DNA of 64,000 bases from Aliivibrio wodanis (lineage in GTDB: Bacteria > Pseudomonadota > Gammaproteobacteria > Enterobacterales > Vibrionaceae), in NCBI GenBank assembly GCA_000953695.1, contig LN554846.1, positions 868,001-932,000 of the forward strand. The letters are read 5' to 3'. The first letter of the stretch is position 1. The number at the start of each line of letters is the position of its first letter. The notes beneath the pieces were generated by a model. The model ran no database searches, was not told the DNA's origin, and saw nothing but the letters and a program-made list of their open reading frames with translations. Made by a program: the position numbers and the translations under genes. Positions 39,699-49,421 of this stretch are shown here, in pieces.

Positions 39699-41555
39699 AT
39701 GATGGATCGAATTAGAGAGGGCTCTACAGGCCCCGTAGTTAAGATCATTCTCGGTCTAATTATTTTCTCATTTGTATTTGCAGGTGTAGGCAGTTATTTA
39801 GTCAACGGAAGTCAACCATTAGCAGCAAAAGTTGGCGAACGTGAAATTACTCGAAACGACTTTGAGCAAGTTTACCAAAATGAGCGAAATCGTATGCAAT
39901 CACAATTAGGTGAGTATTTTGCTACATTGCTTGGTGATCCAGCTTATGTTGAACAGTTCCGTAAATCTGTGCTAGATCGTATGGTTAATGATGCATTATT
40001 AGATAATCAAGCTCAAGATTTAGGATTGAGAGTAGGTGATAAACAAATTCGCCAAGCTATTCTATCTATGCCTCAATTCCAAAAAGACGGTAAATTTGAT
40101 GAAGAGATTTATAATATTTCACTTCGTCGTGCTGGTTATACATCAGATAGTTTTGCTGAATATTTACGTCAAGATTTAGTTCGAAACCAGCTTATGATTG
40201 CTCTTGAATCAACGGAGTTTACTCTAAGTAATGAAGTTCAAGCTCAAGGAACTTTAGAAGCTCAACAACGTGAAATTCGTACTATTACCCTGAATACTAA
40301 CGAGTTTGCTAAAACAGCAACAGTTACAGATGAAGAAGTTTCCGAATACTACAATGCGAATAAGCAGCAGTTTATTCGTCCTGAGCAAGTTAAAGTGGCT
40401 TACATTGAATTATCTGGGGATTCACTTAAAGCACAAGCTCCGATTACAGAGCAAGAAGTGACTGAGTATTACCAAGAAAATCAAGATAAGTATTCAACGC
40501 AAGAAAAACGAGAAGTTAGTCATATCCTTATCAAAGGTGATGAAGCTGACGCACAGGTAGTTCTAGCTCGTTTAGAGGCAGGTGAAGATTTTTCTACTGT
40601 AGCAAAAGAAGACTCACAAGATATTCCAACTGCAAAAGAAGGTGGCTCTTTAGGTTGGATTGAACGTGGTGTTATTGATCCTGAGTTTGAAGATGCTACT
40701 TTCCAACTGGTTAATATCGGCGATCATTCAGGCTTAGTTAAATCTGCATTTGGTTACCATATTATTCAACTTGATGGTATTGAAGCTCCAAAAACAAAGC
40801 CTCTTGAGGAAGTAAGTTCTGAGATTAAATCTTTCTTAGTGGATGAACATGCCGCTGATGAGTTTTATAGCTTACAAACAGAGCTTGCAGAAAAAGCGTT
40901 TGAATCACCAGATTCTCTAGATGATGCCGCTGAAGTTGTTAATGCAAAAATTACGACTTCGGATTTTTTCTCTCAAGCTGATGCACCTGAGGTACTAGCA
41001 AATAGCGCTGTACTACAAGCGATTTACAGCCCAGAAGTAAAAGAAGATGGTTTGAATTCAGATGTTATCGAAATAGCACCAGAACATATTCTTGTTGTTC
41101 GCGTAGAAGATGTTCGTGATGAAATGGTATTACCTTTAGATGACGTTAAGGAGGCTGTGATAGCTCGTTTATCTCAATCAAAGGGTGAGCAGAAAGCATT
41201 AGAATTAGCTCAAGGTACAATTACAGCTTTAAATGCTGATGACATGAGTTTCTTAAGTGATAATGGATTAAACTTTACTGAAGCAAGAGTTATTACTCGA
41301 GCTGATGAATTAGCAAGTGATGTATATCGTTTGCAAAAACCAGAGCAAGATAAACCAACTTATGCTCAAATAGCAGATCGCCAAGGCAATCAAGTTATTG
41401 TTGCATTTGATAGTGTTTTAGAACTAAGTAATAGTGCAATGGCAGAGCAAGTGTCAACACGTCTACTCAGAACTCAAACTCAACAAGATTTATCTGCAAC
41501 ATTAAGCACTCTAAAAGCAAGCTCTGAGATTAGTTATCCTTTACTAGAGCAGTAA
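39699..41555 (+). CDS. ppiD: Periplasmic folding factor PpiD
   Basis: Inner-membrane-anchored chaperone at the periplasmic side of the Sec translocon. It has 618 residues with one N-terminal transmembrane helix (about 14-33), a SurA-N-like chaperone region, and a parvulin domain (about 265-360, with EVSHILIKGDEADA and GGSLGWIERGVIDPEF). E. coli PpiD has little isomerase activity despite this domain. The second in-frame ATG at 39702 is an equal candidate for the start. Confidence 0.95.
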   Translation: MMDRIREGSTGPVVKIILGLIIFSFVFAGVGSYLVNGSQPLAAKVGEREITRNDFEQVYQNERNRMQSQLGEYFATLLGDPAYVEQFRKSVLDRMVNDALLDNQAQDLGLRVGDKQIRQAILSMPQFQKDGKFDEEIYNISLRRAGYTSDSFAEYLRQDLVRNQLMIALESTEFTLSNEVQAQGTLEAQQREIRTITLNTNEFAKTATVTDEEVSEYYNANKQQFIRPEQVKVAYIELSGDSLKAQAPITEQEVTEYYQENQDKYSTQEKREVSHILIKGDEADAQVVLARLEAGEDFSTVAKEDSQDIPTAKEGGSLGWIERGVIDPEFEDATFQLVNIGDHSGLVKSAFGYHIIQLDGIEAPKTKPLEEVSSEIKSFLVDEHAADEFYSLQTELAEKAFESPDSLDDAAEVVNAKITTSDFFSQADAPEVLANSAVLQAIYSPEVKEDGLNSDVIEIAPEHILVVRVEDVRDEMVLPLDDVKEAVIARLSQSKGEQKALELAQGTITALNADDMSFLSDNGLNFTEARVITRADELASDVYRLQKPEQDKPTYAQIADRQGNQVIVAFDSVLELSNSAMAEQVSTRLLRTQTQQDLSATLSTLKASSEISYPLLEQ

Positions 41556-41585
41556 TCAATTTATTTGTAATTGATATATAAGATA

Positions 41586-41618
41586 GACGGGCTCCTATAT
41601 GGAGCCCGTCGTGTTTTT
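41586..41618 (+). terminator. Terminator of ppiD
   Basis: Perfect 10-base arms GACGGGCTCC and GGAGCCCGTC are followed by GTGTTTTT. Confidence 0.9.
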
Positions 41619-41748
41619 ATCAAAAGGATAAACCCATTAGTAGGATTTCTCCTTAAGTTTATTTATTCTCTTTTTGATGTCTGATAGAGATTGTAGTTCT
41701 GAAGTATCAAATATCATCATATTGATAAATAATAAACAAGGAATGATA

Positions 41749-42054
41749 ATGGCACATTTAAAAACGTTAATTGGTACACTTTTTCTTACAATGGCTTTAT
41801 TTTCTACCAGCTTTGTTCATGCTAAAGATGAGAAAGTTAGTAAGCATGAAGGAATTGATATTACGGTTAATATTAATAATGCGGGTATTGAAGAGCTTGA
41901 AACCTTACTGGTTGGAATCGGTAGCTCAAAAGCAAAAGCGATTGTTGATTATCGCAATACAAATGGAAAGTTTGTTTCTATTGATGACCTATCTAATGTT
42001 AAAGGGATAGGGAATAGGTTACTTGAAAAGAATCGAAATAGAATTGAGTTATAG
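41749..42054 (+). CDS. ComEA-like helix-hairpin-helix protein
   Basis: A small secreted protein of 101 residues. The signal peptide (1-25, ending SFVHA) is followed by a ComEA-type helix-hairpin-helix domain: VNINNAGIEELETLLVGIGS, then KAKAIVDYR and LSNVKGIGNRLLEKN. ComEA proteins bind incoming DNA in the periplasm during natural transformation. The vibrio homolog next to ppiD is a plausible ComEA, but the HhH domain alone does not prove it. The start at 41749 has AGGA eight bases upstream. Confidence 0.85.
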   Translation: MAHLKTLIGTLFLTMALFSTSFVHAKDEKVSKHEGIDITVNINNAGIEELETLLVGIGSSKAKAIVDYRNTNGKFVSIDDLSNVKGIGNRLLEKNRNRIEL

Positions 42055-42062
42055 TTGATATA

Positions 42063-42096
42063 AAAAGGCAACCTTGGCTAAGGTTGCCTTTTATTT
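42063..42096 (+). terminator. Terminator of the ComEA-like gene
   Basis: Perfect 13-base arms AAAAGGCAACCTT and AAGGTTGCCTTTT with a 4-base loop and T tail. It may also end the convergent transporter gene. Confidence 0.9.
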
Positions 42097-42186
42097 ATTT
42101 TGGTTAATTGATACTAATTTCAGTAATCATCTATTATCAATTAAACCATATGATTAATAGAATTTTTAACTATGCAGGTATTGGTC

Positions 42187-43542
42187 TTAATGTGCCTTTT
42201 CTGCACCGTGCATCCAATGAATAAGAGTACCTGATATTATTAGTAATAATACACCTGAAATAGTTGCAGTAATGGCAATACCTGCAAATATATCTAATGC
42301 ACCAAGACTTTCTACGTGTGACCCTACTAAACCCGCAATATAGTTTGAAATTGCGTTGAAACCAAACCATGTCCCCATCATTAGAGAAGCTAAACGAAGA
42401 GGCGCAAGTTTAGTTACTAGTGATAAACCGATTGGTGATAAACATAACTCACCTAGGGTATGGAAAAAGTAAGCCCCAATTAGCCAATACATTGATGTTT
42501 TAATCGTTAAGTCACCACCTTGCTCTAGTACTGCTCCTACCATACAGACAAAACCAATTGCTAAGAAGAATAGAGCCATTGCAAATTTAACTGGTGAGCT
42601 AGGTTCTTTAGGTCCTAATTTAACCCATAACATAGCAATGAGAGGAGCGAATACAATAATGAAAAATGGGTTTAATGATTGGAACCATGCAGCAGGTACT
42701 TCAAAAGAGCCGATCATTCGGTCAGTATATTGTTGAGATTAAACATTCATTAGTCCACCAGCTTGTTCAAAACCGGCCCAAAAGACAATAACAAATAGCC
42801 CCATGATCATAACCACTTTTAAGCGGTCTATTTCCTGCTTGGTGAAGGCTGTGTTCGATTTTCCTTCTGCCTCTGCATTTTCTCTTGCAATATGAGCAGC
42901 AGGTCGAACCCCTATATCACCTAAGAATCGTTGAGCAAAAAGGCTTTGAATTATTAAGCTAATGATCATCCCAATACCAGCAACTAAGAAACCCGCTTTC
43001 CAGCCCCAAACACCAGTTACTGAACCTGAGACAACCCCCGCTAATAATGAACCTAAATTAATTCCCATGTAGAAAATGGTAAATGCACCATCACGACGAT
43101 GATCGCCATCTTGATATAAGTCACCAACCATAGTAGATACATTTGGTTTAAATAAACCATTACCAGCAATCAGAAAACCAAGTCCTGTATAGAATAGAGT
43201 TTCAACTGAAAAAGGAAGAACATCTAGGGGTAATGCTAAAACGAATTGGCCTACGACCATTAAGGCTCCCCCAATGAGAAGGGATTTACGTTGACCTAAG
43301 TAATTATCAGCTAACCAACCCCCAATGAGAGGGGTAATGTACATTAAAGCGGTATAAGTGCCGTATAAGCTTAAGGCATCTTTTACAGTCCAGCCTAAGC
43401 CACCATTAATCGTTCTGTCTGTTAAATATAAAACGAGAATTGCTCTCATTGCATAATAAGAGAAGCGCTCCCATAACTCAGTACCAAAAAGTAAGAACAG
43501 CCCTTTAGGGTGCCCCATAATTAATTTGTTGTTGTTTGACAT
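42187..43542 (-). pseudogene. POT-family peptide transporter interrupted by one stop codon
   Basis: A proton-coupled di/tripeptide transporter in two in-frame halves: 42739-43542 (267 residues, with the POT signature FGTELWERFSYYAMRAILVL and FYMGINLGSL) and the continuation down to 42187. A TAA at 42739-42741 separates FEQAGGLMNV from SQQYTDRMIGSFEVP. Reading frame and homology continue across it, so this is a single nonsense change, not a frameshift. The total would be about 451 codons, a normal length. A downstream ATG at 42717 exists, but the C-terminal half alone could not form a transporter. Alternatives are sequencing error or readthrough. Confidence 0.88.
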
Positions 43543-43924
43543 AATTCACTCATTTTTAATGAAATTTTAATATTTTTCATTGGTAAATTTATACTCTTCG
43601 AATGTAACATCTGCAATGATGTACAATTTTATGTGATTTGATTAACAAATTAACTAGCTGAAATATTTAGAAATAATTAAATTGTATACTTTTTTAATAT
43701 GTTGTTTTTTAATTTTATTATGGGTTTTTATTTCGATAATTTACTTTAATTGCAGTGTTAACTTTTTGTTTTGTTGATTTTTTTGGTTCTTTTGTTTGTT
43801 TCGGTGTTTTTTTGTTACTGTAACATTTATAACAAAGAGGAAAGCTTAGAGATAACTCCCTAATTATATTTTTGCTACTAATTGCATGTTATGATCTTCT
43901 AACGGTTAGTTAGGTATCAAAATA
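43543..43924. other. AT- and T-rich intergenic region before rfaH
   Basis: These 382 bases are strongly AT-rich, and 43680-43820 is unusually T-rich on the plus strand with many runs of T. They should hold the divergent promoters of the transporter gene and rfaH. I see no gene, operator or clear -35/-10 pair. Such tracts are typical of H-NS-bound or curved DNA. Confidence 0.5.
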
Positions 43925-44419
43925 ATGAAAGAGTGGTATTTACTCTACTGTAAGCGTGGAGAGCAGCAGAGAGCAAAGCAACATTTAGAAAATCAACAGG
44001 TCGAATGTTTTTATCCAGAAGTTGAAATAGAAAAAATAATTAGAGGAAAGAGAACCTTAGTAAAAGAACCTTTATTTCCTTGCTATATATTTGTTCGATT
44101 TGATTTTAAGATTGGACCTTCTTTTACTACAGTAAGATCAACTCGTGGAGTTAGCGACTTCATTCGTTTTGGGTCTCAACCAAAAGTACTTCAAGGCGAT
44201 CTGATTTATTCTTTAAAGATGATTTATGAAAGTGATAGCAAAGAAGCTATTGAATGCTTGCCAGAATCTGGACAAAAAATAGGAATTAAGGAAGGCCCCT
44301 ATTCTGGGGTTAAGGCTATTTACAAGGAAGCTGATGGGGAAAAACGTTCAATTCTATTGATAACACTAATCAATCAAGAAGTGGAAATTAATATTGATAA
44401 TAATATTATTGAATACTGA
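43925..44419 (+). CDS. rfaH: Transcription antitermination factor RfaH
   Basis: NusG paralog recruited at ops elements to promote elongation through long operons for LPS, capsule and similar surface structures. It has 164 residues. The N-terminal NGN domain begins WYLLYCKRGEQQRA and includes EPLFPCYIFVRFD. The C-terminal KOW-type domain (about 112-164) includes GPYSGVKAIYKEADG and is the part that switches between alpha and beta folds in E. coli. No ops site was found in this window. Confidence 0.93.
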   Translation: MKEWYLLYCKRGEQQRAKQHLENQQVECFYPEVEIEKIIRGKRTLVKEPLFPCYIFVRFDFKIGPSFTTVRSTRGVSDFIRFGSQPKVLQGDLIYSLKMIYESDSKEAIECLPESGQKIGIKEGPYSGVKAIYKEADGEKRSILLITLINQEVEINIDNNIIEY

Positions 44420-44520
44420 TTTGTCATTTAAGTATCTCGCAAAGCACTGCTTGTTCTGAGGTTTACTTTGCTCTTAAGTTTTTTGCGTAATAAATTGAAT
44501 CTTCCATTGATTGGATCGTT

Positions 44521-44544
44521 AAAAAGCGCCTTTCGGCGCTTTTT
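44521..44544. terminator. Bidirectional terminator between rfaH and asnB
   Basis: AAAAAGCGCC and GGCGCTTTTT with loop TTTC serve both convergent genes. Confidence 0.92.
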
Positions 44545-44567
44545 AAGAATTAAATAACAAATATTAG

Positions 44568-46235
44568 TTAATCATAGGCTTCATTATGAACGGCTTGTAC
44601 TGCTCGACCTGATGGGTCTACACAGTTTTGGAATGATTCATCCCACTCAATGGCTTTTGCTGAAGAACATGCCACTGATGGGCCACCAGGGACACATTTA
44701 GCAGCATCTTCAAGAGGGAATAGCTCTTCAAAGATTTCACGATACACATAGCCTTCCTTGGTGACTGGTGTATTGTAAGGGAAGCGGAATTTAGCTGATT
44801 CCATTTGTTGGTCTGTCACTTTCGCTTCAGCCGTTTCTCGTAATGTATCAATCCAGCTATAACCTACGCCATCAGAGAACTGCTCTTTCTGTCTCCATGC
44901 AATCGCGGGCGGTAAATCATCTTCAAAACATTCACGAAGTATATGTTTTTCCATTTTCCCGTTACCACACATTTTATCTTGTGGATTTAAGCGCATAGCA
45001 ATATCGATAAACTCTTTATCTAGGAAAGGCACACGACCTTCAACACCCCAAGCTGCAAGTGATTTGTTAGCACGAGCACAATCAAACATGTTTAGAGCAA
45101 GTAACTTACGAACCGTTTCTTCATGGAATTCTTGTTTGTTTGGTGCTTTATGGAAGTATAGGTAACCTCCAAATATTTCATCAGCGCCTTCACCAGAGAG
45201 GACCATCTTAATACCCATCGCTTTGATCTTACGACCCAATAAGTACATTGGTGTAGAGGCTCGGATAGTAGTGACGTCATAAGTCTCAATGTGATAAATA
45301 ACATCACGGATAGCATCAAGACCTTCTTGAATCGTATAAGTCATTTCGTGGTGGACAGTGCCGATTTGATCAGCGACTTCTCGAGCTGCTTTTAAATCAG
45401 GAGCACCTTCTAGTCCTACTGCAAATGAATGAAGTTGAGGCCACCATGCTTGAGATTCTTCGTTGTCTTCAATACGCATTGCTGCAAATTTTTTGGCAAC
45501 GGCTGATGTAATTGATGAATCAAGTCCACCAGATAAAAGCACACCGTAAGGAACGTCGGTCATTAATTGGCGCTTAACCGCATCTTCTAATGCTTGTTTA
45601 AGCTCTTCTTTACTGGTTGGGTTATCTTTAACTGCATCATATTCCATCCAGTCACGTACATAATAACGTGTTGGCTCTGCATCTTTTGACGAGTAGAAGT
45701 GGCCAGGAGGAAATTCACTGATAGATTTACACACTGGAACCAAAGCTTTCATTTCAGAGGCAACGTAATAGTTACCATGCTCGTCATAGCCGTGATACAT
45801 AGGAATAATACCGATATGATCACGACCTACTAGATATTCATCTTTTTCTTCATCATAAAGAACAAATGCAAAAATACCGTTTAAGTCTTCTAATAAGTCA
45901 GCCCCTTTCTCGCGATACAGAGCTAAAATAACTTCACAATCAGAGTCTGTTTGGAAAGCGTAATCGTCTGAGTATTTTTCGCGTAATTCTTTATGGTTAT
46001 AAATTTCACCATTAACAGCTAAGATGTGTTTCTTATCTTCGCTATAAAGAGGTTGAGCGCCACTGTTAACACCCACAATAGCCAGACGTTCATGCGCTAA
46101 AATTGCTTTATCTGATGAGTAAATACCAGACCAATCAGGGCCACGATGACGAAGTTTCTTTGACATTTCAAGTGCGCTTGTACGAAGTGGTGCAGGATCA
46201 GTCTTTATATCTAGTATTCCAAAAATTGAGCACAT
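44568..46235 (-). CDS. asnB: Asparagine synthetase B (glutamine-hydrolysing)
   Basis: Makes asparagine from aspartate, ATP and glutamine. It has 555 residues (E. coli 554). Cys2 (MCSIFGI) is the glutaminase nucleophile. The N-terminal Ntn domain includes RHRGPDWSG and NGEIYNH, and the C-terminal synthetase domain has the PP-loop LSGGLDSS and VLSGEGADEIFGGY. It is monocistronic. Confidence 0.97.
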   Translation of the reverse strand: MCSIFGILDIKTDPAPLRTSALEMSKKLRHRGPDWSGIYSSDKAILAHERLAIVGVNSGAQPLYSEDKKHILAVNGEIYNHKELREKYSDDYAFQTDSDCEVILALYREKGADLLEDLNGIFAFVLYDEEKDEYLVGRDHIGIIPMYHGYDEHGNYYVASEMKALVPVCKSISEFPPGHFYSSKDAEPTRYYVRDWMEYDAVKDNPTSKEELKQALEDAVKRQLMTDVPYGVLLSGGLDSSITSAVAKKFAAMRIEDNEESQAWWPQLHSFAVGLEGAPDLKAAREVADQIGTVHHEMTYTIQEGLDAIRDVIYHIETYDVTTIRASTPMYLLGRKIKAMGIKMVLSGEGADEIFGGYLYFHKAPNKQEFHEETVRKLLALNMFDCARANKSLAAWGVEGRVPFLDKEFIDIAMRLNPQDKMCGNGKMEKHILRECFEDDLPPAIAWRQKEQFSDGVGYSWIDTLRETAEAKVTDQQMESAKFRFPYNTPVTKEGYVYREIFEELFPLEDAAKCVPGGPSVACSSAKAIEWDESFQNCVDPSGRAVQAVHNEAYD

Positions 46236-46453
46236 AAGTTCCCTCTAATCTCTTCTTAATTTTTATCATAAATTATTGTCTTAACTACAATTTGCCACGA
46301 TCGCTAAAAAAAGCAACCAAGAAATACAAATAAAATTACAAATAGGCAACCTAACTGGAAAATATTTAATATTTTTGCCATTTTGGTTATGAATCTTTAG
46401 TTACAGGAGTTTTTTTGAACAAAAAGAATGAAAACTGAGGGAATATAAATGAA

Positions 46454-46491
46454 AAATCAGATTAGACTTTAATTAAGTTCTAATCTGATTT
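46454..46491 (-). terminator. Terminator of the antiporter gene
   Basis: Perfect 13-base arms AAATCAGATTAGA and TCTAATCTGATTT lie just past the stop at 46520. The remaining 46236-46519 sequence is AT-rich and holds the asnB promoter, with no ORF of note. Confidence 0.8.
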
Positions 46492-46519
46492 CGGTAGAAG
46501 AGTGTCATTAACCAAAGAA

Positions 46520-48124
46520 TTAATACTTCATATATTCTTTTTGTTGATTAAATTGTGGATTCAATTGTTCGCTTACATGTCGTGCAAAACCACTACCAGC
46601 TTCATGATAAATATTAAATGCTGCATCTACACCTTGTTCAAGTAATCCATCAATTTGATCATTATAAGCTGCAATTGCAGCGGTTTGCCCTTGATAATTG
46701 CGTGATTGGAGTTGCTCTAAGGCAAACTGGTTACCTTGATGGTTTGGCATTGCCAATAAAACTAGCTTTACATGAGAGGTTGATAGAATACGTTCCCAAA
46801 AATCGGGGTCGGTGGCATCACCTGAAATAACATTCCGACCTAAATCTTGATGATGTTTTGCTGACTCTTCACGTAGTTCGATACCTAAAATTATATCGCC
46901 ATACTTTTCTTTTAATTCATCATAAGCACCACTACCTATGCGACCCATACCAAGGATCAATATTTGAGCTCGTCCAGGGTTAATTAATTTATCCATTGGG
47001 TTTAAACGCTCTGCAGTATGTTCTTTTAACCAATGACGAGAGCGTTGATAAATGGTATGGCCAAAATTATTTAACGGAGCTGAGATAATAAAGGAAATCG
47101 AAACAGCAATGGCGATGGCGACTAAAGTATCAGCAGGTAGCCAGCCCATCTTAAATGCTAACCCCCCAACAATTAACCCAAACTCACTATAATTAAACAG
47201 AGTGAGGGAGGCGAGAAGAGAAGTTCGTACACGGAACTTGAATTTATTAATAATAATAAAATATAAAAGCCCTTTAATTGGCAGTAAGAGAATAAGTATA
47301 AGAGCTAAGCCTAAGCCTGATAGAGTTGGGGCTGCTGATAATCCTATATTTAAGAAAAAACAAATTAGCAATATTTCTTTTAAATTGAAAAGAGATTTGG
47401 ATAACTCAGAGGCTTTGGAGTGACTCGCTAATAGCATCCCTAAAATAAGAGCCCCAAGATCTGGCTTCATTCCTACTAATTCAAAGGTTCCTGCTCCTGC
47501 TACAAGCGCTAAAAATATACCATAAAGCACCAGCATTTCGCCGTGGCCTGCCCAGTCTAATAATTTGAAAAATAAAGGTCTAAAAAATGGTAGGGCAAAT
47601 AAAGCTAATGCAGTGATTTCAGGGATCTTTCCTGTTGATACAGTTAAAAATACAACAGCAAAGATATCTTGCATAACAAGAATACCAATAGCTAACGTAC
47701 CGTATGTAGCGTTCATTTCTCCTTTTTCTTGTAATGCTTTTACTGCAAAGACTGTACTAGAAAAAGAGAGAGCAAAGCCAAATAAGACAAGTTGCGTTAT
47801 GTCTATATCTGCAAGCATTGTGATCCCAAGATATTTGAGACCAAGAAGCGCAAAGGTAAAAAACAGCGTTGAGAATAAGTTATGTAACGTAGCACCTAAC
47901 CAAATTTCTTTAGCAAGTAGAGTTTTTACATCTAGCTTTAAACCGATAGAGAAGAGAAGAAGGGTAACACCAAGATCAGCAAAGGTAGATAAAGCATCAT
48001 TAGATTGGAAACCAAGGGCATGTAAACCAAACCCAGCGAGTAAAAAACCGACTAATGGTGGTAAATTTATTTTTAATGCAATAAAACCCATCACAAACGC
48101 TGCAATGATAAAGAGTAACTCCAT
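46520..48124 (-). CDS. CPA2 cation:proton antiporter with TrkA-N domain (YbaL/KefB-like)
   Basis: Inner-membrane K+/H+ or Na+/H+ antiporter-like protein. The start at 48124 (MELLFIIAAF) gives 534 residues with about 12 transmembrane helices (1-370). A cytoplasmic TrkA-N/RCK domain (about 405-520) follows, with the nucleotide-binding ILILGMGRIGSGAYDEL. The conserved CPA2 motif region QDIFAVVFL is present. It has no C-terminal TrkA-C. Substrate and gating ligand cannot be read from sequence. The upstream ATG at 48166 lies on the nagC terminator, so it is rejected. Confidence 0.9.
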   Translation of the reverse strand: MELLFIIAAFVMGFIALKINLPPLVGFLLAGFGLHALGFQSNDALSTFADLGVTLLLFSIGLKLDVKTLLAKEIWLGATLHNLFSTLFFTFALLGLKYLGITMLADIDITQLVLFGFALSFSSTVFAVKALQEKGEMNATYGTLAIGILVMQDIFAVVFLTVSTGKIPEITALALFALPFFRPLFFKLLDWAGHGEMLVLYGIFLALVAGAGTFELVGMKPDLGALILGMLLASHSKASELSKSLFNLKEILLICFFLNIGLSAAPTLSGLGLALILILLLPIKGLLYFIIINKFKFRVRTSLLASLTLFNYSEFGLIVGGLAFKMGWLPADTLVAIAIAVSISFIISAPLNNFGHTIYQRSRHWLKEHTAERLNPMDKLINPGRAQILILGMGRIGSGAYDELKEKYGDIILGIELREESAKHHQDLGRNVISGDATDPDFWERILSTSHVKLVLLAMPNHQGNQFALEQLQSRNYQGQTAAIAAYNDQIDGLLEQGVDAAFNIYHEAGSGFARHVSEQLNPQFNQQKEYMKY

Positions 48125-48149
48125 ATACTGTACTTCCCTGAAAGTAATC

Positions 48150-48175
48150 AAAAAAAAGAGCTGCAAAAGCAGCCC
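48150..48175 (-). terminator. Terminator of nagAC
   Basis: On the minus strand GGGCTGC, a TTTT loop and GCAGCTC are followed by seven or more T. Confidence 0.85.
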
Positions 48176-48205
48176 TTAGGATAACACGTTGAAACTTAAT
48201 CGTGA

Positions 48206-49420
48206 TTATTCATCAAGTAATTTTTGTAACAATACGCCATTAAGCATTGCTCGTTTAACCATAGAGAACGCACCAATGGTTGGTTGATCATGAAGCTCTG
48301 AAGCTACAATAGGAAGATCTTTATGGAAAGCTGTTAATGATTGATTTTTAATACAATTACGAATAGCTGCAAATAGGATTTTATCAGATTGAGTTATTGC
48401 TCCTGAGATAATAATCTTTTGAGGATTAAACAAGTTAATTGTCATTGCAATGGCTTTACCAAGTTGATTACCAACACGTAGTAATGTCTGCGTTGCTAAT
48501 TCATCTCCATGGTTTGCGGCGTGACAAATATCAGCCATACAAATATCATTTACTTTAGAAAGGCTAGAAGGGTAGCCCTGTTGCAGTAAGCTATTCACTC
48601 TCGCGATAATCGCAGGGTTAGCAGCAACTGTTTCTAAGCAACCAAAGTTCCCACATTGGCATTTATCCCCAATAGGATCTATTTGGATATGACCAATTTC
48701 ACCTACATTGCGGTTATGACCAAGAAAAACTTTGCCATTAACAATAATACCAGCACCAGTACCACGGTGAACGCTAACTAAAATAGAATCATAACAATCT
48801 TTTGATGCACCAAAGTAATGCTCAGCAAGAGCTAAACCTCGAACGTCGTTACCGACAAAACATTGTGTATTAAAGGTTTCTTTAATTACATCTGCTAATG
48901 CTAGTTTATCGATATCAGTATTTGGCATATATTCAACAACCCCAGTTTCAGGGTTTACTAAACCTGGGAGGGTAATGCCAATTGCAATTAGTTGCTTAAT
49001 GGTATCTTTATTTCGAGTAATGAAAAGTTGAATTAATTGACTTAATCCATCCAATAATTCTTGTTGATGAGAATAATTGAACTCGTGATACTCAGAAGCT
49101 AATTCTTTTGTGGAAAGATCAAAAAGGCTTAATTGGATATAATCTCTGCCTAATCGAACTGCAATAGAGTGAAAAGGGTCCGTTTCAGTAGTCAAGGATA
49201 TTGCTCTTCGACCACCAGTTGATGCTTGTTGCGCGACTTCTTTTATTAAGCCGCGCTCTAACAATTGACGGGTTATTTTGGTAACACTTGCCGGGGCAAG
49301 CTGACTAACATCGGCGATTTGAATTCGAGAAATCGGTCCTTTTTGGTCGATTAAACGATAAACAGCCGCACTGTTTAACTGTTTTACTAGATCTACATTA
49401 CCAATTTGTCCGTCAGTCAT
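48206..49420 (-). CDS. nagC: N-acetylglucosamine repressor NagC
   Basis: ROK-family repressor that senses GlcNAc-6-phosphate and controls amino-sugar and chitin genes. The start at 49420 gives 404 residues. The helix-turn-helix has SRIQIADVSQLAPASVTKIT followed by the GLIKE segment, nearly identical to E. coli NagC. The ROK domain follows with HRGTGAGI and the zinc motif CQCGNFGCLE. Its ATG is one base past the nagA stop, so the two are coupled. The longer form from 49450 would lie within nagA. Confidence 0.96.
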   Translation of the reverse strand: MTDGQIGNVDLVKQLNSAAVYRLIDQKGPISRIQIADVSQLAPASVTKITRQLLERGLIKEVAQQASTGGRRAISLTTETDPFHSIAVRLGRDYIQLSLFDLSTKELASEYHEFNYSHQQELLDGLSQLIQLFITRNKDTIKQLIAIGITLPGLVNPETGVVEYMPNTDIDKLALADVIKETFNTQCFVGNDVRGLALAEHYFGASKDCYDSILVSVHRGTGAGIIVNGKVFLGHNRNVGEIGHIQIDPIGDKCQCGNFGCLETVAANPAIIARVNSLLQQGYPSSLSKVNDICMADICHAANHGDELATQTLLRVGNQLGKAIAMTINLFNPQKIIISGAITQSDKILFAAIRNCIKNQSLTAFHKDLPIVASELHDQPTIGAFSMVKRAMLNGVLLQKLLDE

Positions 49421-49421
49421 A

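Noticed and set aside
42187-42717. C-terminal transporter half as an independent gene starting at 42717
   Set aside because: It lacks the N-terminal bundle and POT signature and continues in frame from the upstream half, so it is better read as part of a broken gene.
43699-43749. 16-codon frame in the T-rich region before rfaH
   Set aside because: Its hydrophobic composition is explained by T-runs and no ribosome site is present.
47565-48179. 204-codon plus-strand reading frame opposite the antiporter gene
   Set aside because: It is antisense to a well-supported transporter, has no recognisable domain and its composition mirrors the opposite strand's hydrophobic codons.
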